Counted from the first letter of the stretch, positions 16,621-25,512 are shown. The stretch is DNA of 64,000 nucleotides from Candidatus Rifleibacteriota bacterium (GCA_015233155.1 JADFYG010000024.1:1-64000); one strand, 5' to 3'. Numbers and translations: made by a program. Notes: a model not told the origin generated them from the letters alone.

Positions 16621-17657
16621 ACCACAACGACGGCAGCAAATTTATCGATGATCCTTTCAGAAAATATCCGCCTATGGTAGAGCGGTATCATGACATGCTC
16701 AGCCAGGCTGCGCTTGGCCTCGTGTGCGGAATGTCACTTCCCGAGGTTGCCGGCCAGATGGGCTCAACTGGTGCGGGTCCATGTGCCAAAGCCTTCGCTT
16801 TTTTAGCGAGAGGCCTGGAAAACGGCACTCCGCTCCAGGGACTATTGGGGGCCAGCCCTTGCCTGGCGTTACCCCGCTGGTTGCTGGCCCTGATCGGCTC
16901 GGAGCTCGATGATAGCGAGATTGGGGCGATTATGGCTGCCCGCCTGAACTCCGATTACTATGGATTTGATACAAGCGACGGCAAAGTGTTTTACATCGCA
17001 GTTCTGATTGCAATTACGGGTTTGAATTTAACGGCGATGGTTATGTTCATTTTGCCTCAGTTCAAAGAAATCTTTCTCGGAATGCATCTCGAAATTCCAT
17101 GGTCGATGCAGTTAATTCTGGAGTCTTCCGATTTCCTGATAAACTGGTGGTTTATTGTTATCTTACTGTTTGCAATTATCAGCACATTTGGCAAACAGAT
17201 TCTGGATAAAATAGGTCGCGTGCTTTTTAGCTCATACTTTTTTGGACCAGAGATTGTCGTGGCTCTTTCCTCACTTGCCGCGGTTCCGCCTGATCGCGTA
17301 CGCGACGTTATGAGTGTTCTCGCCCATCCGTTATTTCTTCCGCGTTCGCATGCGATCTTTTCTGAGCTTGCTATGGGTATAGATCACGGAACACCCACCG
17401 AAACGATTCTTGCGCGCCACGGGCTCGACCCCCTGGAAGCATGGCTCATCCGGCTTGGAATCGATACCGGTGAATCCCGGGACTTGTTCGAACAGGCTGC
17501 CGATCTTCTGAGGTTTCGTTTGAAACATCGATTTAATCGCCTGAGAGAGGGCATTGAGACTGCCGCGATAGTCTTGACGGCCACTTTTGTCGGAATAATC
17601 TGCTCGAGTCTCTACCTTGCACTTGTTCGTCTGCTTACAGAAATCATATATGAATAA
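16617..17657 (+). CDS. GspF/PilC-like inner-membrane platform protein (first)
   Basis: 346 residues starting at the ATG that overlaps the ATPase stop (ATGA). Two T2SF-type helical domains flank membrane spans at ~125-150 (VLIAITGLNLTAMVMFILP), ~185-210 and ~315-345. The sequence FILPQFKEIF...LEIPW just after TM1 matches the GspF periplasmic-loop signature. It forms the membrane platform that binds the ATPase and extracts pseudopilins. It is followed, with an 8-base overlap, by a second GspF-like gene, which is unusual. Confidence 0.8.
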   Translation: MNHNDGSKFIDDPFRKYPPMVERYHDMLSQAALGLVCGMSLPEVAGQMGSTGAGPCAKAFAFLARGLENGTPLQGLLGASPCLALPRWLLALIGSELDDSEIGAIMAARLNSDYYGFDTSDGKVFYIAVLIAITGLNLTAMVMFILPQFKEIFLGMHLEIPWSMQLILESSDFLINWWFIVILLFAIISTFGKQILDKIGRVLFSSYFFGPEIVVALSSLAAVPPDRVRDVMSVLAHPLFLPRSHAIFSELAMGIDHGTPTETILARHGLDPLEAWLIRLGIDTGESRDLFEQAADLLRFRLKHRFNRLREGIETAAIVLTATFVGIICSSLYLALVRLLTEIIYE

Positions 17658-18783
17658 CAAACCCGATCCCACACGACCCCTCCCAATCTCCACGTCATCG
17701 GAACTCAGCGCTGGCAGTGCATCTGAAAGCCCGTCCGCCGACCGTGCGCGGAGCCTGTTGATATTCTGCCGGCTGTTGTGTTCGGCTAACCGCTCCGGCA
17801 TCCCTTTGCCGACAGCCCTGGCCAAGGCTGCAACAAGTCTTGGGGATGGCCGTGCGGAAGAGTGGGCCAAAACGCTCGCAGATCGACTTGCCGCCGGAAA
17901 TGACCTGTCAGCATCCGTCGATAGGCTCCCTGGCATGGACCCGGTTCTGGCCGGGCTAATGAAATCGCCGGATGAAAAGGCGCTCACTGGTGCCCTGACT
18001 TCGTATGCGGGGCATCTCGTGATGATGGAAAAATTAAAAGAGGGTTTGAAAACTGCGCTTTTCTACCCGGTTTTCCTGTTCCAGCTTGCGGTGGCAAATC
18101 TTGTGTTGATCAATTTAAATCTTCTTCCGGTAATTTCGGTATGGTTTTCCGGGGGACCGAAGGAATGGCCACTCACCCTTCGAATGTTATATATCGCTGA
18201 CCCTCGCACCTGGCCGATTTCCATTCCGATGCCTTTTTTCATCGTCACCATTGCGATAATGTCCGCACACACGTTGTTTTTCCTATCCCCGTTCGAGATT
18301 TCGCGATCTTTTTTCGGTCGTCTGATGGGAATGGGCTCGTTCGGCCTTCATGAGATGCGTGCGCGGCTCCATGGAGCGATAGCCTTGCAACTGGAGGCGG
18401 GGCACGATCTCGGAGATGCGATAAGGCGTTCCACGGAAGGACTGAATGATAATTTCCTTGTAAGACAACTGGAAGACACTGTTGAATCCTTGAAAAATGG
18501 ACATTCCGTCGAAGAGGCACTTGGAAAATCACTTCTTTTGCGGGAAATGCGCCACCGTTGGCCTGAACATGCCTCATCGCAGGCGGTAATCGCGGCCTTT
18601 CGTCTCGGACGTGATTCCTCGTTTTCAATCGCCAGCAGCTATCCGAAGAGAATCGAGTACATAGGATCAGTTCTCGCGATGCTGCTGGTCGGATTTGTCG
18701 TATGTATGCTGTGCGTAGCGTTTTTCGGGCCGTATTTCGCCTTGACTACCGGCACCTTCACGCAGGGAGTGGCCATGCGATGA
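17650..18783 (+). CDS. GspF/PilC-like inner-membrane platform protein (second)
   Basis: 377 residues. After a Ser/Pro-rich N-terminus (~35 residues) comes a T2SF-like domain (SGIPLPTALAKAA, LADRLAAGNDLSASV), a membrane span (FYPVFLFQLAVANLVLINLNLLP), a second span (MPFFIVTIAIMSAHTLFFL), a second T2SF domain (ALQLEAGHDLGDAIRRS, LKNGHSVEEAL) and a terminal span. It diverges from the preceding GspF-like protein, so the pair is probably an old duplication acting as a heterodimeric platform (inference). Overlaps its neighbours at both ends (ATGAATAA upstream, ATGA downstream). Confidence 0.78.
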   Translation: MNNKPDPTRPLPISTSSELSAGSASESPSADRARSLLIFCRLLCSANRSGIPLPTALAKAATSLGDGRAEEWAKTLADRLAAGNDLSASVDRLPGMDPVLAGLMKSPDEKALTGALTSYAGHLVMMEKLKEGLKTALFYPVFLFQLAVANLVLINLNLLPVISVWFSGGPKEWPLTLRMLYIADPRTWPISIPMPFFIVTIAIMSAHTLFFLSPFEISRSFFGRLMGMGSFGLHEMRARLHGAIALQLEAGHDLGDAIRRSTEGLNDNFLVRQLEDTVESLKNGHSVEEALGKSLLLREMRHRWPEHASSQAVIAAFRLGRDSSFSIASSYPKRIEYIGSVLAMLLVGFVVCMLCVAFFGPYFALTTGTFTQGVAMR

Positions 18784-19190
18784 AAATTTCGCGGCATTGC
18801 CTGTTTCGTTCCCGATTAGGATTAACGCTACTCGAGATAAGTATAAGCATCTTTCTGATCGGGATATTGATGACAGGAGGATATTCTCTTTGGCATGCTC
18901 AAAATCTCGGGCTGTCCGCTGCGCGTGAAAACAATATAGCGCTTTGGGTTCTCGAGGGAGTGAAGAATCGTTTACTTGCCGAGGCAATTCCATTCGGCAG
19001 TATCAGCGAGCGAAAAATTCAGGATATTATCGACGAGGTAAAGCTACCGGGAGGATTGAAGTTGACCGCGGAAAAGATTGACGAAGGAGAGGTGACACAC
19101 GCAAAGTTGCGACTATCTCTGTTCATCGAAGAATCGATTCCCGGGGAAAGGTCGCGTGTTATCTCGCGAACGGTGGAACTCAATGAGTAG
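18780..19190 (+). CDS. Pseudopilin with type III (prepilin) signal
   Basis: About 136 residues beginning at an ATG overlapping the previous stop (ATGA). Basic leader MKISRHCLFRSRLG, then L-TLLEISISIFLIGIL: a prepilin peptidase site after Gly with Glu at +5 of the mature protein. The rest is a small soluble domain. It would be processed by a prepilin peptidase (not encoded here) and assembled by the upstream motor. Confidence 0.8.
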   Translation: MKISRHCLFRSRLGLTLLEISISIFLIGILMTGGYSLWHAQNLGLSAARENNIALWVLEGVKNRLLAEAIPFGSISERKIQDIIDEVKLPGGLKLTAEKIDEGEVTHAKLRLSLFIEESIPGERSRVISRTVELNE

Positions 19191-19611
19191 ACGTGCTTTC
19201 ACGTTGATTGAAGTGATGATCGTCATCGCGATTCTCGGAATTGTTACTGAGGGCATATTACCCGGAGTGATGCAGATTCAGAGGTTGGCGTTCTCACAAA
19301 ACCAGGAGTTACAGCGGCAGACGATTACTCTTGAGGCGTTTCAGGCTTTCAAGCGAGCCTTCGATGCAGCATGGCGCATCGACTGGGTCCAGGATGACCT
19401 TTTTTTGCTTCGAGGTACCGAAACGATGAGAGTAATTCTGACCCGAAAGGGTGGAGGAGTTCGCTTCGAGCGTGCGGCCGGTGGGGTGACCCTGGATTTT
19501 CACGACGCCATCAGACTATCCGGATTCCGAAGCATTGATGCGAAAACAGTTCAGTGCTCTGTGGAAATGAGCGGGGCCGTTTTCCCAATGTACTGGCGGT
19601 GCGGACAATGA
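19183..19611 (+). CDS. Pseudopilin (GspI/J-like)
   Basis: 142 residues. MSRRA-FTLIEVMIVIAILGIV is a textbook prepilin signal with Glu5, preceded by a five-residue basic leader. The C-terminal domain (strands MRVILTRKGGG, VRFERAAGG, VTLDFHDAI) resembles minor pseudopilins of the GspI/J kind. The ATG overlaps the previous gene by eight bases. Confidence 0.85.
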   Translation: MSRRAFTLIEVMIVIAILGIVTEGILPGVMQIQRLAFSQNQELQRQTITLEAFQAFKRAFDAAWRIDWVQDDLFLLRGTETMRVILTRKGGGVRFERAAGGVTLDFHDAIRLSGFRSIDAKTVQCSVEMSGAVFPMYWRCGQ

Positions 19612-19811
19612 AAAAAGTGTTGCTGATGGATCAATCGAGACCAATCAGGAAAAATTCCGGATCCGGGCTTTTCTGGATTATTATTCTGACGCTTATACTG
19701 TCGAGCACGTTATTGTCTCAGCGAAGTGGGCGGCTCATAGATCTGTTATCAAAACAGCGCAAGATCCTGACTCAATTAAAAAACCATGATCAGGGAAAAT
19801 ATGGAAAATAG
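19608..19811 (+). CDS. Small single-span membrane protein, end of the pseudopilin operon
   Basis: 67 residues with one hydrophobic span (LFWIIILTLILSSTLL, ~22-37), a basic N-terminus facing the cytoplasm and a short Lys-rich C-terminal helix. It overlaps the preceding stop (ATGA). It could be an assembly accessory like a reduced GspM/GspN, but no family is recognised. The left arm of the inverted-repeat element begins inside its last codons. Confidence 0.6.
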   Translation: MKKVLLMDQSRPIRKNSGSGLFWIIILTLILSSTLLSQRSGRLIDLLSKQRKILTQLKNHDQGKYGK

Positions 19812-20167
19812 GGGCAGCGCCCATTTTATGTCAGGGCAAACGCATTAAAAATAAGGAATGGCCTATAGCGCAGCTCATAATGAGGGAACTATGAGTAAGG
19901 TAGGGCGTGACCGCCGGGCACGCCGAAGCGCGAAGCGGCGCTCCCAGCGGTCGCGCCCTGTCACAGAACTTTTAATGCGTTTGCCCTGCATTTAATGTTG
20001 GCACTGTCTTATATTATTGCGAATATGTTAGAATGTGGCATAGGGCAACAAAAACGGGATAATATTCTGGTGAACTTTCGTTCATAGAATTATGCAAACT
20101 TCACCTGTTTAGTTTACATAATTATTTTATACGTCATATCTCTATATTAAATGGGCGCTGACCCTAT
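19808..20167. mobile_element. Outer inverted-repeat element (360 bp) between the pseudopilin operon and S1/P1 nuclease
   Basis: ATAGGGGCAGCGCCCATTT at 19808-19826 is repeated in inverse at 20149-20167 with one mismatch in 19. The element contains no gene and encloses a second inverted-repeat element. No clear target duplication flanks the outer arms. Confidence 0.6.
19832..19989. mobile_element. Inner MITE-like element with 19-bp perfect terminal inverted repeats and REP-like core
   Basis: CAGGGCAAACGCATTAAAA (19832-19850) is perfectly inverted at 19970-19988. Flanking 9-mers ATTTTATGT (19823-19831) and ATTTAATGT (19990-19998) match at eight of nine positions and may be a decayed target duplication. 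The core (19900-19961) is headed GTAG and folds as a long hairpin, AGGGCGTGACCGC pairing with GCGGTCGCGCCCT. No coding capacity. Confidence 0.65.
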
Positions 20168-21116
20168 ATTCTATTATTAACTTGGAGAAGCCTGATGAAG
20201 TCTTTTGTGAATCGGTTGTCAGCTATCGTGGTTATGATTGTGATATTAGGGCCGGGTTTCCCGGCCGCTGCCTGGAATGCCAAGGGGCATCGATTGGTTG
20301 CGGGTATAGCAGAAAGTCTGTTAAGGCCTGAAGTCAGAAACGAAGTTCAAAGCATTCTGGCAACCGAGACATTTGTCGGAGTTGCAAAATGGGCTGATGA
20401 TATCAGGCCGAGCCGGCCGTTTACGGCCCCATATCATTATGTTGATGTTCCGTCGGCTTCTTTCAAGTCAATACACCACGCCATACGAACCGGAAGGCCA
20501 CGTGAAAGAGAAGGCACGCTTCCCGATGCTCTTGAACATTTCGGGAAAGCGCTTGCGGATACGTCCCGAAGTCTTGATGAGAGACAGGAAGCGCTGAAAT
20601 TTTTTATTCACCTTATGGGAGACCTGCACCAGCCGATGCATTGTTCCCCCCCGGGAGACTCAGGCGGTAACGAATTGCAAGTGACCTTGAAGGGGCAAGT
20701 CAAGAATTTACACCGTGTCTGGGATACAGATCTCATCGCCGCGTTGGGTGGCAGTGAAAAACGACTTTTGACTGAGTTGTCCGGGGAAGCTGCCAAACTG
20801 GATGCCGTATCGCTCGCATCCGGGACTTTTCTCGACTGGGCACGTGAGTCCGGAGATCTGGCGGTGAAATATGCATATTCATTCCCGGAGGACGGCGTAT
20901 TGTCACAGGAATATATGGCGGTTAACGCGCCGATTGTACGCGTGCAGCTTGAAAAAGCGGGAGTACGTCTCGCAGCCTTTCTGAATCGGGAATTATGTAA
21001 ACCCCACAGGAAATAAGCGACACCCGCCAAACCAGAATTATGTAAACGTTAGAATGCCCCCCCTTTCCCCGGTATAATTTTTCGACACAACGTCTGATAA
21101 TATATATTATGTAAAC
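20088..21116. repeat. Five copies of AATTATGTAAAC around the S1/P1 nuclease gene
   Basis: Copies at 20088-20099 (+, one mismatch), 20112-20123 (-), 20991-21002 (+, inside the nuclease 3' end), 21036-21047 (+) and 21105-21116 (+, TATTATGTAAAC). The 20112 and 20991 copies face each other and bracket the gene. The last two continue with a few shared bases (TAGAATG). Confidence 0.6.
20195..21016 (+). CDS. Secreted S1/P1-type zinc nuclease
   Basis: 273 residues with a Sec signal ending AAA|W so that Trp27 becomes the mature N-terminus, as required for zinc binding in this family. Other ligands are visible in order: GH (NAKGH), KWADD, YHYVD, FFIHLMGDLHQPMH, GGN and NLHRVWD. These give the trinuclear zinc site of S1/P1 nucleases, which cleave single-stranded DNA and RNA and have 3'-nucleotidase activity outside the cytoplasm. 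It may scavenge phosphate or nucleosides. Start ATG at 20195 with GGAGAAG upstream. Confidence 0.92.
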   Translation: MKSFVNRLSAIVVMIVILGPGFPAAAWNAKGHRLVAGIAESLLRPEVRNEVQSILATETFVGVAKWADDIRPSRPFTAPYHYVDVPSASFKSIHHAIRTGRPREREGTLPDALEHFGKALADTSRSLDERQEALKFFIHLMGDLHQPMHCSPPGDSGGNELQVTLKGQVKNLHRVWDTDLIAALGGSEKRLLTELSGEAAKLDAVSLASGTFLDWARESGDLAVKYAYSFPEDGVLSQEYMAVNAPIVRVQLEKAGVRLAAFLNRELCKPHRK

Positions 21117-21162
21117 CTAGAATGAAATTTAGGGTTTGCTGGTTAGATCGGACATCTTCAGA

Positions 21163-21191
21163 TTGACATCATGACCGGAAAACTGTAACAA
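21163..21191 (+). promoter_or_regulatory. Putative promoter for threonine synthase
   Basis: TTGACA at 21163-21168 is a perfect -35 box. After 17 bases comes TAACAA (21186-21191), a poor -10. The start codon is 33 bases further on. Confidence 0.35.
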
Positions 21192-21224
21192 AAAGATTAT
21201 TCACCGTGAAGGGAGTTTTGGACC

Positions 21225-22445
21225 ATGGCGAAAGTGATTTCAATGAAGTGTATGAAATGCGGGCGCGAGGAAACGCCTCGCCCCGATCGCTACACCTGTG
21301 ATACCTGCGGCATAGATGGCATACTCGATATCATTTACGATTATAAGTCGACCCCACTGACCATAAATGATCTTGAGCGAAACCCGGATCGCAGTCTCTG
21401 GCGATATCGATGCATGCTTCCGATTGAGGCGGAAACCCCTGTTTCCCCTCTTCAGGTCGGATGGACACCTTTGTACAAACAGACAAGACTCGAGAGAGAG
21501 TTTGGTCTTGGTAACGTTTTTATCAAGGATGACGGCAGAAATCCCAGTGCATCACTTAAGGATCGTGCTTCAGCAATCGGTGTCGCTAAGGCCATTGAGG
21601 CCAAGGCCAAGGCAATTTGTGCGGCCTCTACAGGTAATGCCGCAAGTTCGCTTTCCGCATTCGCTGCTTCAATGGGCATTCCGGCTTATATTTTTGTTCC
21701 GAAGCGGGCGCCGAGGGCAAAAGTTGCTCAACTTCTGGTTTACGGGGCGCACACGCTTCTCATCGACTCGACGTATGACCGGGCATTCGAATTATCCGTT
21801 GAAGCTTCACGACGATATGGCTTTTACAGCAGAAACTGCGCTTACAACCCTTACCTCGTTGAGGGAAAGAAAACCGTTGCATACGAAATCTGGGAACAAC
21901 TGGGCTACAAGATTCCGGATCGCGTCTACGTCTCCATCGGCGACGGTTGCATCACGGCAGGTTTATATAAGGGTTTTTACGATCTCGTTCAGATCGGTCT
22001 TTCAGACCGGCTTCCACGCATTATCGGCGTTCAGGCTGCGGGGTGTAATCCCATGGAAGTGGCAATGAAGACTGGTGAATTCAAAGAGCAGACACCCGAC
22101 ACGATCGCCGACTCAATAGCCGTCGGAGTCCCGCGTAATCGCCTGAAAGCATTGCGTGGCCTCAAAGCGTCAGCCGGGGAATGCATTTCCGTTACAGATG
22201 ATGCCATTCGTGAATCTCTTGTCGGAATGCCGCGTGTAACCGGCGTATTCGGTGAACCTGCGGCGGTAACGGCGTATGCCGGATTTCGAAAACAGGCGCA
22301 TTCCGGCGTAATAGGAAATAACGAGACTGTGGTTATCCTTATCACCGGCAACGGCTTAAAAGATATCGAATCGGCTCTGTCGGTTTGCACAATGCCGGAG
22401 CCGATTGATCCCACTTTTGATGCCGTCGAAAAATATCTTCGCTAG
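21225..22445 (+). CDS. thrC: Threonine synthase
   Basis: 406-residue PLP enzyme converting O-phosphohomoserine to threonine. A zinc ribbon (CMKCGREE...CDTCG, ~9-30) precedes the fold-type II core. K112 in NPSASLKDRA is the PLP lysine; ASTGNAASS binds the phosphate side and GDG and TGNGL appear later. The zinc ribbon form is common in archaeal and many bacterial ThrC proteins. Monocistronic: preceded by a likely promoter and followed by a hairpin terminator. Confidence 0.9.
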   Translation: MAKVISMKCMKCGREETPRPDRYTCDTCGIDGILDIIYDYKSTPLTINDLERNPDRSLWRYRCMLPIEAETPVSPLQVGWTPLYKQTRLEREFGLGNVFIKDDGRNPSASLKDRASAIGVAKAIEAKAKAICAASTGNAASSLSAFAASMGIPAYIFVPKRAPRAKVAQLLVYGAHTLLIDSTYDRAFELSVEASRRYGFYSRNCAYNPYLVEGKKTVAYEIWEQLGYKIPDRVYVSIGDGCITAGLYKGFYDLVQIGLSDRLPRIIGVQAAGCNPMEVAMKTGEFKEQTPDTIADSIAVGVPRNRLKALRGLKASAGECISVTDDAIRESLVGMPRVTGVFGEPAAVTAYAGFRKQAHSGVIGNNETVVILITGNGLKDIESALSVCTMPEPIDPTFDAVEKYLR

Positions 22446-22457
22446 ACTGTTTACTTT

Positions 22458-22489
22458 AGCTGCGCAGATGAATTATCATTTGCGCAGCT
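22458..22489 (+). terminator. Hairpin terminator after threonine synthase
   Basis: AGCTGCGCA (22458-22466) pairs perfectly with TGCGCAGCT (22481-22489). The loop itself contains ATGA-ATTA-TCAT, which extends the stem past a small internal bulge. An AT-rich tract ending TTTT follows. Confidence 0.65.
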
Positions 22490-22600
22490 AATAATATTTT
22501 ACGCCGTTAGAAAGCGTTGTTTCTTGTGAGAAACAGTGGCAGTAATAGAGTCTCCGAAATATCTGATCCGGATTAACATCTATTCAGAGGAAGTAAAAAA

Positions 22601-24328
22601 GTGAAGATGGGTTCGCCCGATAAGTCGTCGGGTGCAATATATTTTTCTTACCCACCATTGTTACATGCTGCATTGTTTGCCGGCTTCTATTTTGCCTGCG
22701 CCTTCCTGGCAAACGATCTTTCCTTCAGGCCAGGGCCTTTCATTAATTTTTGGCTTCCCAGCGGTCTTTACGTTGGAATGCTGCTAATCCACGACAGCCG
22801 TCAGTGGCCCATCCTGATTCTTGGCGCCTTCGCAGGCAACATAGGAATCGATTATTTCAACGGAAAGCCCCTGCCGGTCAGCCTTATTTTTTGTTTTGGC
22901 AACAGTCTGGAAGCCTTAACCGGCGCCTGGTTGGTGCGGCGTTATATAGGGAAACCACCTATGCTTTCCAAAATAAGAGACGTGTTTGCCCTGATAATAT
23001 TTTCCACTCTACTTAGTACGACCCTGAGCGCCACTATTGGTGCAATTACCGTCACGGCCCTCTATGGAAACAGCAGCTTCTGGAAAACATGGCTGATGTG
23101 GTGGAGCGGTGATGGGATGGGCATACTGCTTATGGCACCGCCGATACTCGCGTTATTTCAGCTGAGAAACATCCTGTTTCATCGGCTGTCCTTCGCGAAA
23201 TGTATCGAAGGCAGTGCGGTAATGGCCCTTTTATTAATTGGCACAATGTTTGTATTCGACAATAACTGGCACGGAAATTTTATTTTTCACTACATGGTTA
23301 TTCCCCTGGTTATTGTTATTTCGCTGCAATACGGGCCGATCGGTGCCGCTGTTGCGGGCCTGACCGTCGCTATTATCGGAACGTGGATAATGATATACGG
23401 CAACAGCGATTTTTTCCCTGCCGGCTTCTCAGAGCCCGAAAAAATTGCTTCGTGGCAGATGTTTCTCGCTTTCGTCACTTCACTGGGATTATTTGTCGCG
23501 GCGTTATTTTCAGAGCGTAAAATGGCGGAACAGGGTCTGATGATCCGGAAACAACAGCTTGAAGAGTTGAACCTCTCACTGGAGCAACGGATTGGAGATG
23601 CCGTATCCGAGATCCGCACAAAAGATAATATTCTGATTGCTCAAAACAGGAGGGCGGCCATGGGTGAAATGATCAATAACATCGCTCACCAATGGCGCCA
23701 GCCTCTGAATACTCTCGGGTTGGTGCTTGCCAATATCCGTGAGACGTCCAGAGCTGAGAAACCGGATATTCAATATATCGAGAAGTCCGTGGCAACCGGA
23801 AACCGTCTCGTTCAGCAGATGTCCACAACAATCAGCGATTTTTCCAATTTTTTCCGCCCGGAAAAAGATACTATACCATTCTCCGCAGAGAGGCAAATCT
23901 TCACGGCGATTTCAATGATCAAACTGAGTCTGGATGAAGAGAGAATAGCCGTTAATGTCAATATTCCGAACGACATGAGACTGCTTGGATATCCTAATGA
24001 ATATTCTCAAGTACTCCTGAATCTTCTTTCAAACGCAAAAGATGCTATCAAGACATCACAAAATTTTGATTCCGGGAAAATAGAAATTTGCGCCATGGAG
24101 CGCGCTGACCATGGTTGTGTAATGGTTCGTGATAACGGAGGGGGGATTTCACCGGATATTCTCGATAAAATTTTTAATCCCTATTTTTCCACGAAACCAT
24201 CTGGAAACGGTATTGGCCTATATCTTTCTCAAATGATAATCGAAGGGAACATGAAGGGCAGTCTGAAAGCACAAAACTTCGAAGATGGCGCTGAATTTGC
24301 TGTTAGCATACCACTGGCAAGGAACTGA
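22601..24328 (+). CDS. MASE1-domain sensor histidine kinase
   Basis: 575 residues. The first ~310 are a multi-pass MASE1 integral membrane sensor (about eight spans; NFWLPSGLYVG and WWSGDGMGILLMAP are its hallmarks). After a coiled coil comes HisKA with IAHQWRQPLN (H363), a DctB-like H-box class, and HATPase with DNGGGI and GNGIGL. It senses an unknown membrane-associated signal. GTG at 22601 is taken as start because AGAGGAAG lies upstream; ATG at 22607 is the alternative. It is followed two bases later by a REC-kinase, so the two probably work together. Confidence 0.9.
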   Translation: MKMGSPDKSSGAIYFSYPPLLHAALFAGFYFACAFLANDLSFRPGPFINFWLPSGLYVGMLLIHDSRQWPILILGAFAGNIGIDYFNGKPLPVSLIFCFGNSLEALTGAWLVRRYIGKPPMLSKIRDVFALIIFSTLLSTTLSATIGAITVTALYGNSSFWKTWLMWWSGDGMGILLMAPPILALFQLRNILFHRLSFAKCIEGSAVMALLLIGTMFVFDNNWHGNFIFHYMVIPLVIVISLQYGPIGAAVAGLTVAIIGTWIMIYGNSDFFPAGFSEPEKIASWQMFLAFVTSLGLFVAALFSERKMAEQGLMIRKQQLEELNLSLEQRIGDAVSEIRTKDNILIAQNRRAAMGEMINNIAHQWRQPLNTLGLVLANIRETSRAEKPDIQYIEKSVATGNRLVQQMSTTISDFSNFFRPEKDTIPFSAERQIFTAISMIKLSLDEERIAVNVNIPNDMRLLGYPNEYSQVLLNLLSNAKDAIKTSQNFDSGKIEICAMERADHGCVMVRDNGGGISPDILDKIFNPYFSTKPSGNGIGLYLSQMIIEGNMKGSLKAQNFEDGAEFAVSIPLARN

Positions 24329-24330
24329 CA

Positions 24331-25500
24331 TTGAAACACGATGACCAGGATGTTGCTTTTCTCAAGACACTTACGGTCCTCCTTGTCGAAAATGATAATG
24401 ATGCTCGTGAGCAGCTGAGCTATCTTCTGCAACACCACGTTGGAAAAGTTATTGATGCGGAAAACGGGGTCATCGGATTGGAAGAGTTTCGCGCACAGCA
24501 CCCCCACATGGTCATCACGGACATCAGAATGCCCGAAATGGATGGGTTGACCATGACGGAGGAAATCCGCAAGATAAATTCATACGTTCCTGTTCTTCTT
24601 ACTACATCCTACGAACGATCAGACTACATGATGCGGTCGATCGATATCGGCATCGATAAATACATCGTCAAACCGATTGACACTGATCAGCTGATCTCTG
24701 CTCTGCTTGAATGTACACATTTTATACAATTCGAGGAGCAGCGCAGGAAAACAGAGGAGCAGTTGCATGAGTTCAATAGCGAGCTCGAGGAGCGAGTGCA
24801 TCAGCGGACTATCGAACTCGCATCGATTAACAAAGAGCTGGAAACCTTTTGTAATTATATTTCGCATGATCTCAGAGCTCCTATTGCCCGCCTGGAAGGT
24901 TTCGGCAAAATTCTGATGGAATGTGCTTTAAACGCAGATTATCGTCCCATTTTGCATATTGCTGAGCGCGTCGTGTTCGTCAGCCGGGAAATGAAAAAAG
25001 TTACAGATAACATGCTGATAATGACCCGACTGTCGCAAAACAGGGCAACCATGGATTGGGTTAATGTTTCCGAGCTTGCCCAAAATATCATGGCTAATTT
25101 GCTCAAAGAGGCTGGAACTCGTATAATTAAAGTGAAGATTACCCCAGATCTGGTCGTTCGGGGTAATCAACAGATGGTTGGGATCTGTTTACAAAATATA
25201 CTGGATAATGCTGTAAAGTTTTCCGCGAATACTTTTGAGACAGCGATTGAGTTAGGTGAGGTGGATGATTCCGGGAAGAAAGTGTTCTACGTAAAGGACA
25301 ACGGTGCCGGATTCGACGAGAAATTTGGTGCAACCCTGTTTCTGCCGTCAGTTGTTCAGAATAAAATAAGCGCACAGACAACATCCGGATTCGGATTGAA
25401 AATTGCTCAGCGAATAATAGAATGGCACGGTGGCCGAATCTGGGCTATAGGTTCCCCTGGCGATGGAGCAACCTTTTTTTTCACATTTGGCGAAGGGTGA
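24331..25500 (+). CDS. REC-histidine kinase hybrid
   Basis: 389 residues: REC (acceptor D64 in VITDIRMPEMDG, KP at the end), a coiled coil (~130-165), HisKA with ISHDLRAP (H179) and HATPase (NILDNAVKF, DNGAGFD, TTSGFGLKIA). Cytosolic. The start is TTG at 24331 just after the upstream kinase stop, and the two genes are coupled. It could accept phosphate on its REC from the MASE1 kinase and so tune its own output. Its REC and linker are clearly paralogous to those of the gene at 25960. Confidence 0.9.
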   Translation: MKHDDQDVAFLKTLTVLLVENDNDAREQLSYLLQHHVGKVIDAENGVIGLEEFRAQHPHMVITDIRMPEMDGLTMTEEIRKINSYVPVLLTTSYERSDYMMRSIDIGIDKYIVKPIDTDQLISALLECTHFIQFEEQRRKTEEQLHEFNSELEERVHQRTIELASINKELETFCNYISHDLRAPIARLEGFGKILMECALNADYRPILHIAERVVFVSREMKKVTDNMLIMTRLSQNRATMDWVNVSELAQNIMANLLKEAGTRIIKVKITPDLVVRGNQQMVGICLQNILDNAVKFSANTFETAIELGEVDDSGKKVFYVKDNGAGFDEKFGATLFLPSVVQNKISAQTTSGFGLKIAQRIIEWHGGRIWAIGSPGDGATFFFTFGEG

Positions 25501-25512
25501 GACAAATAAAGT

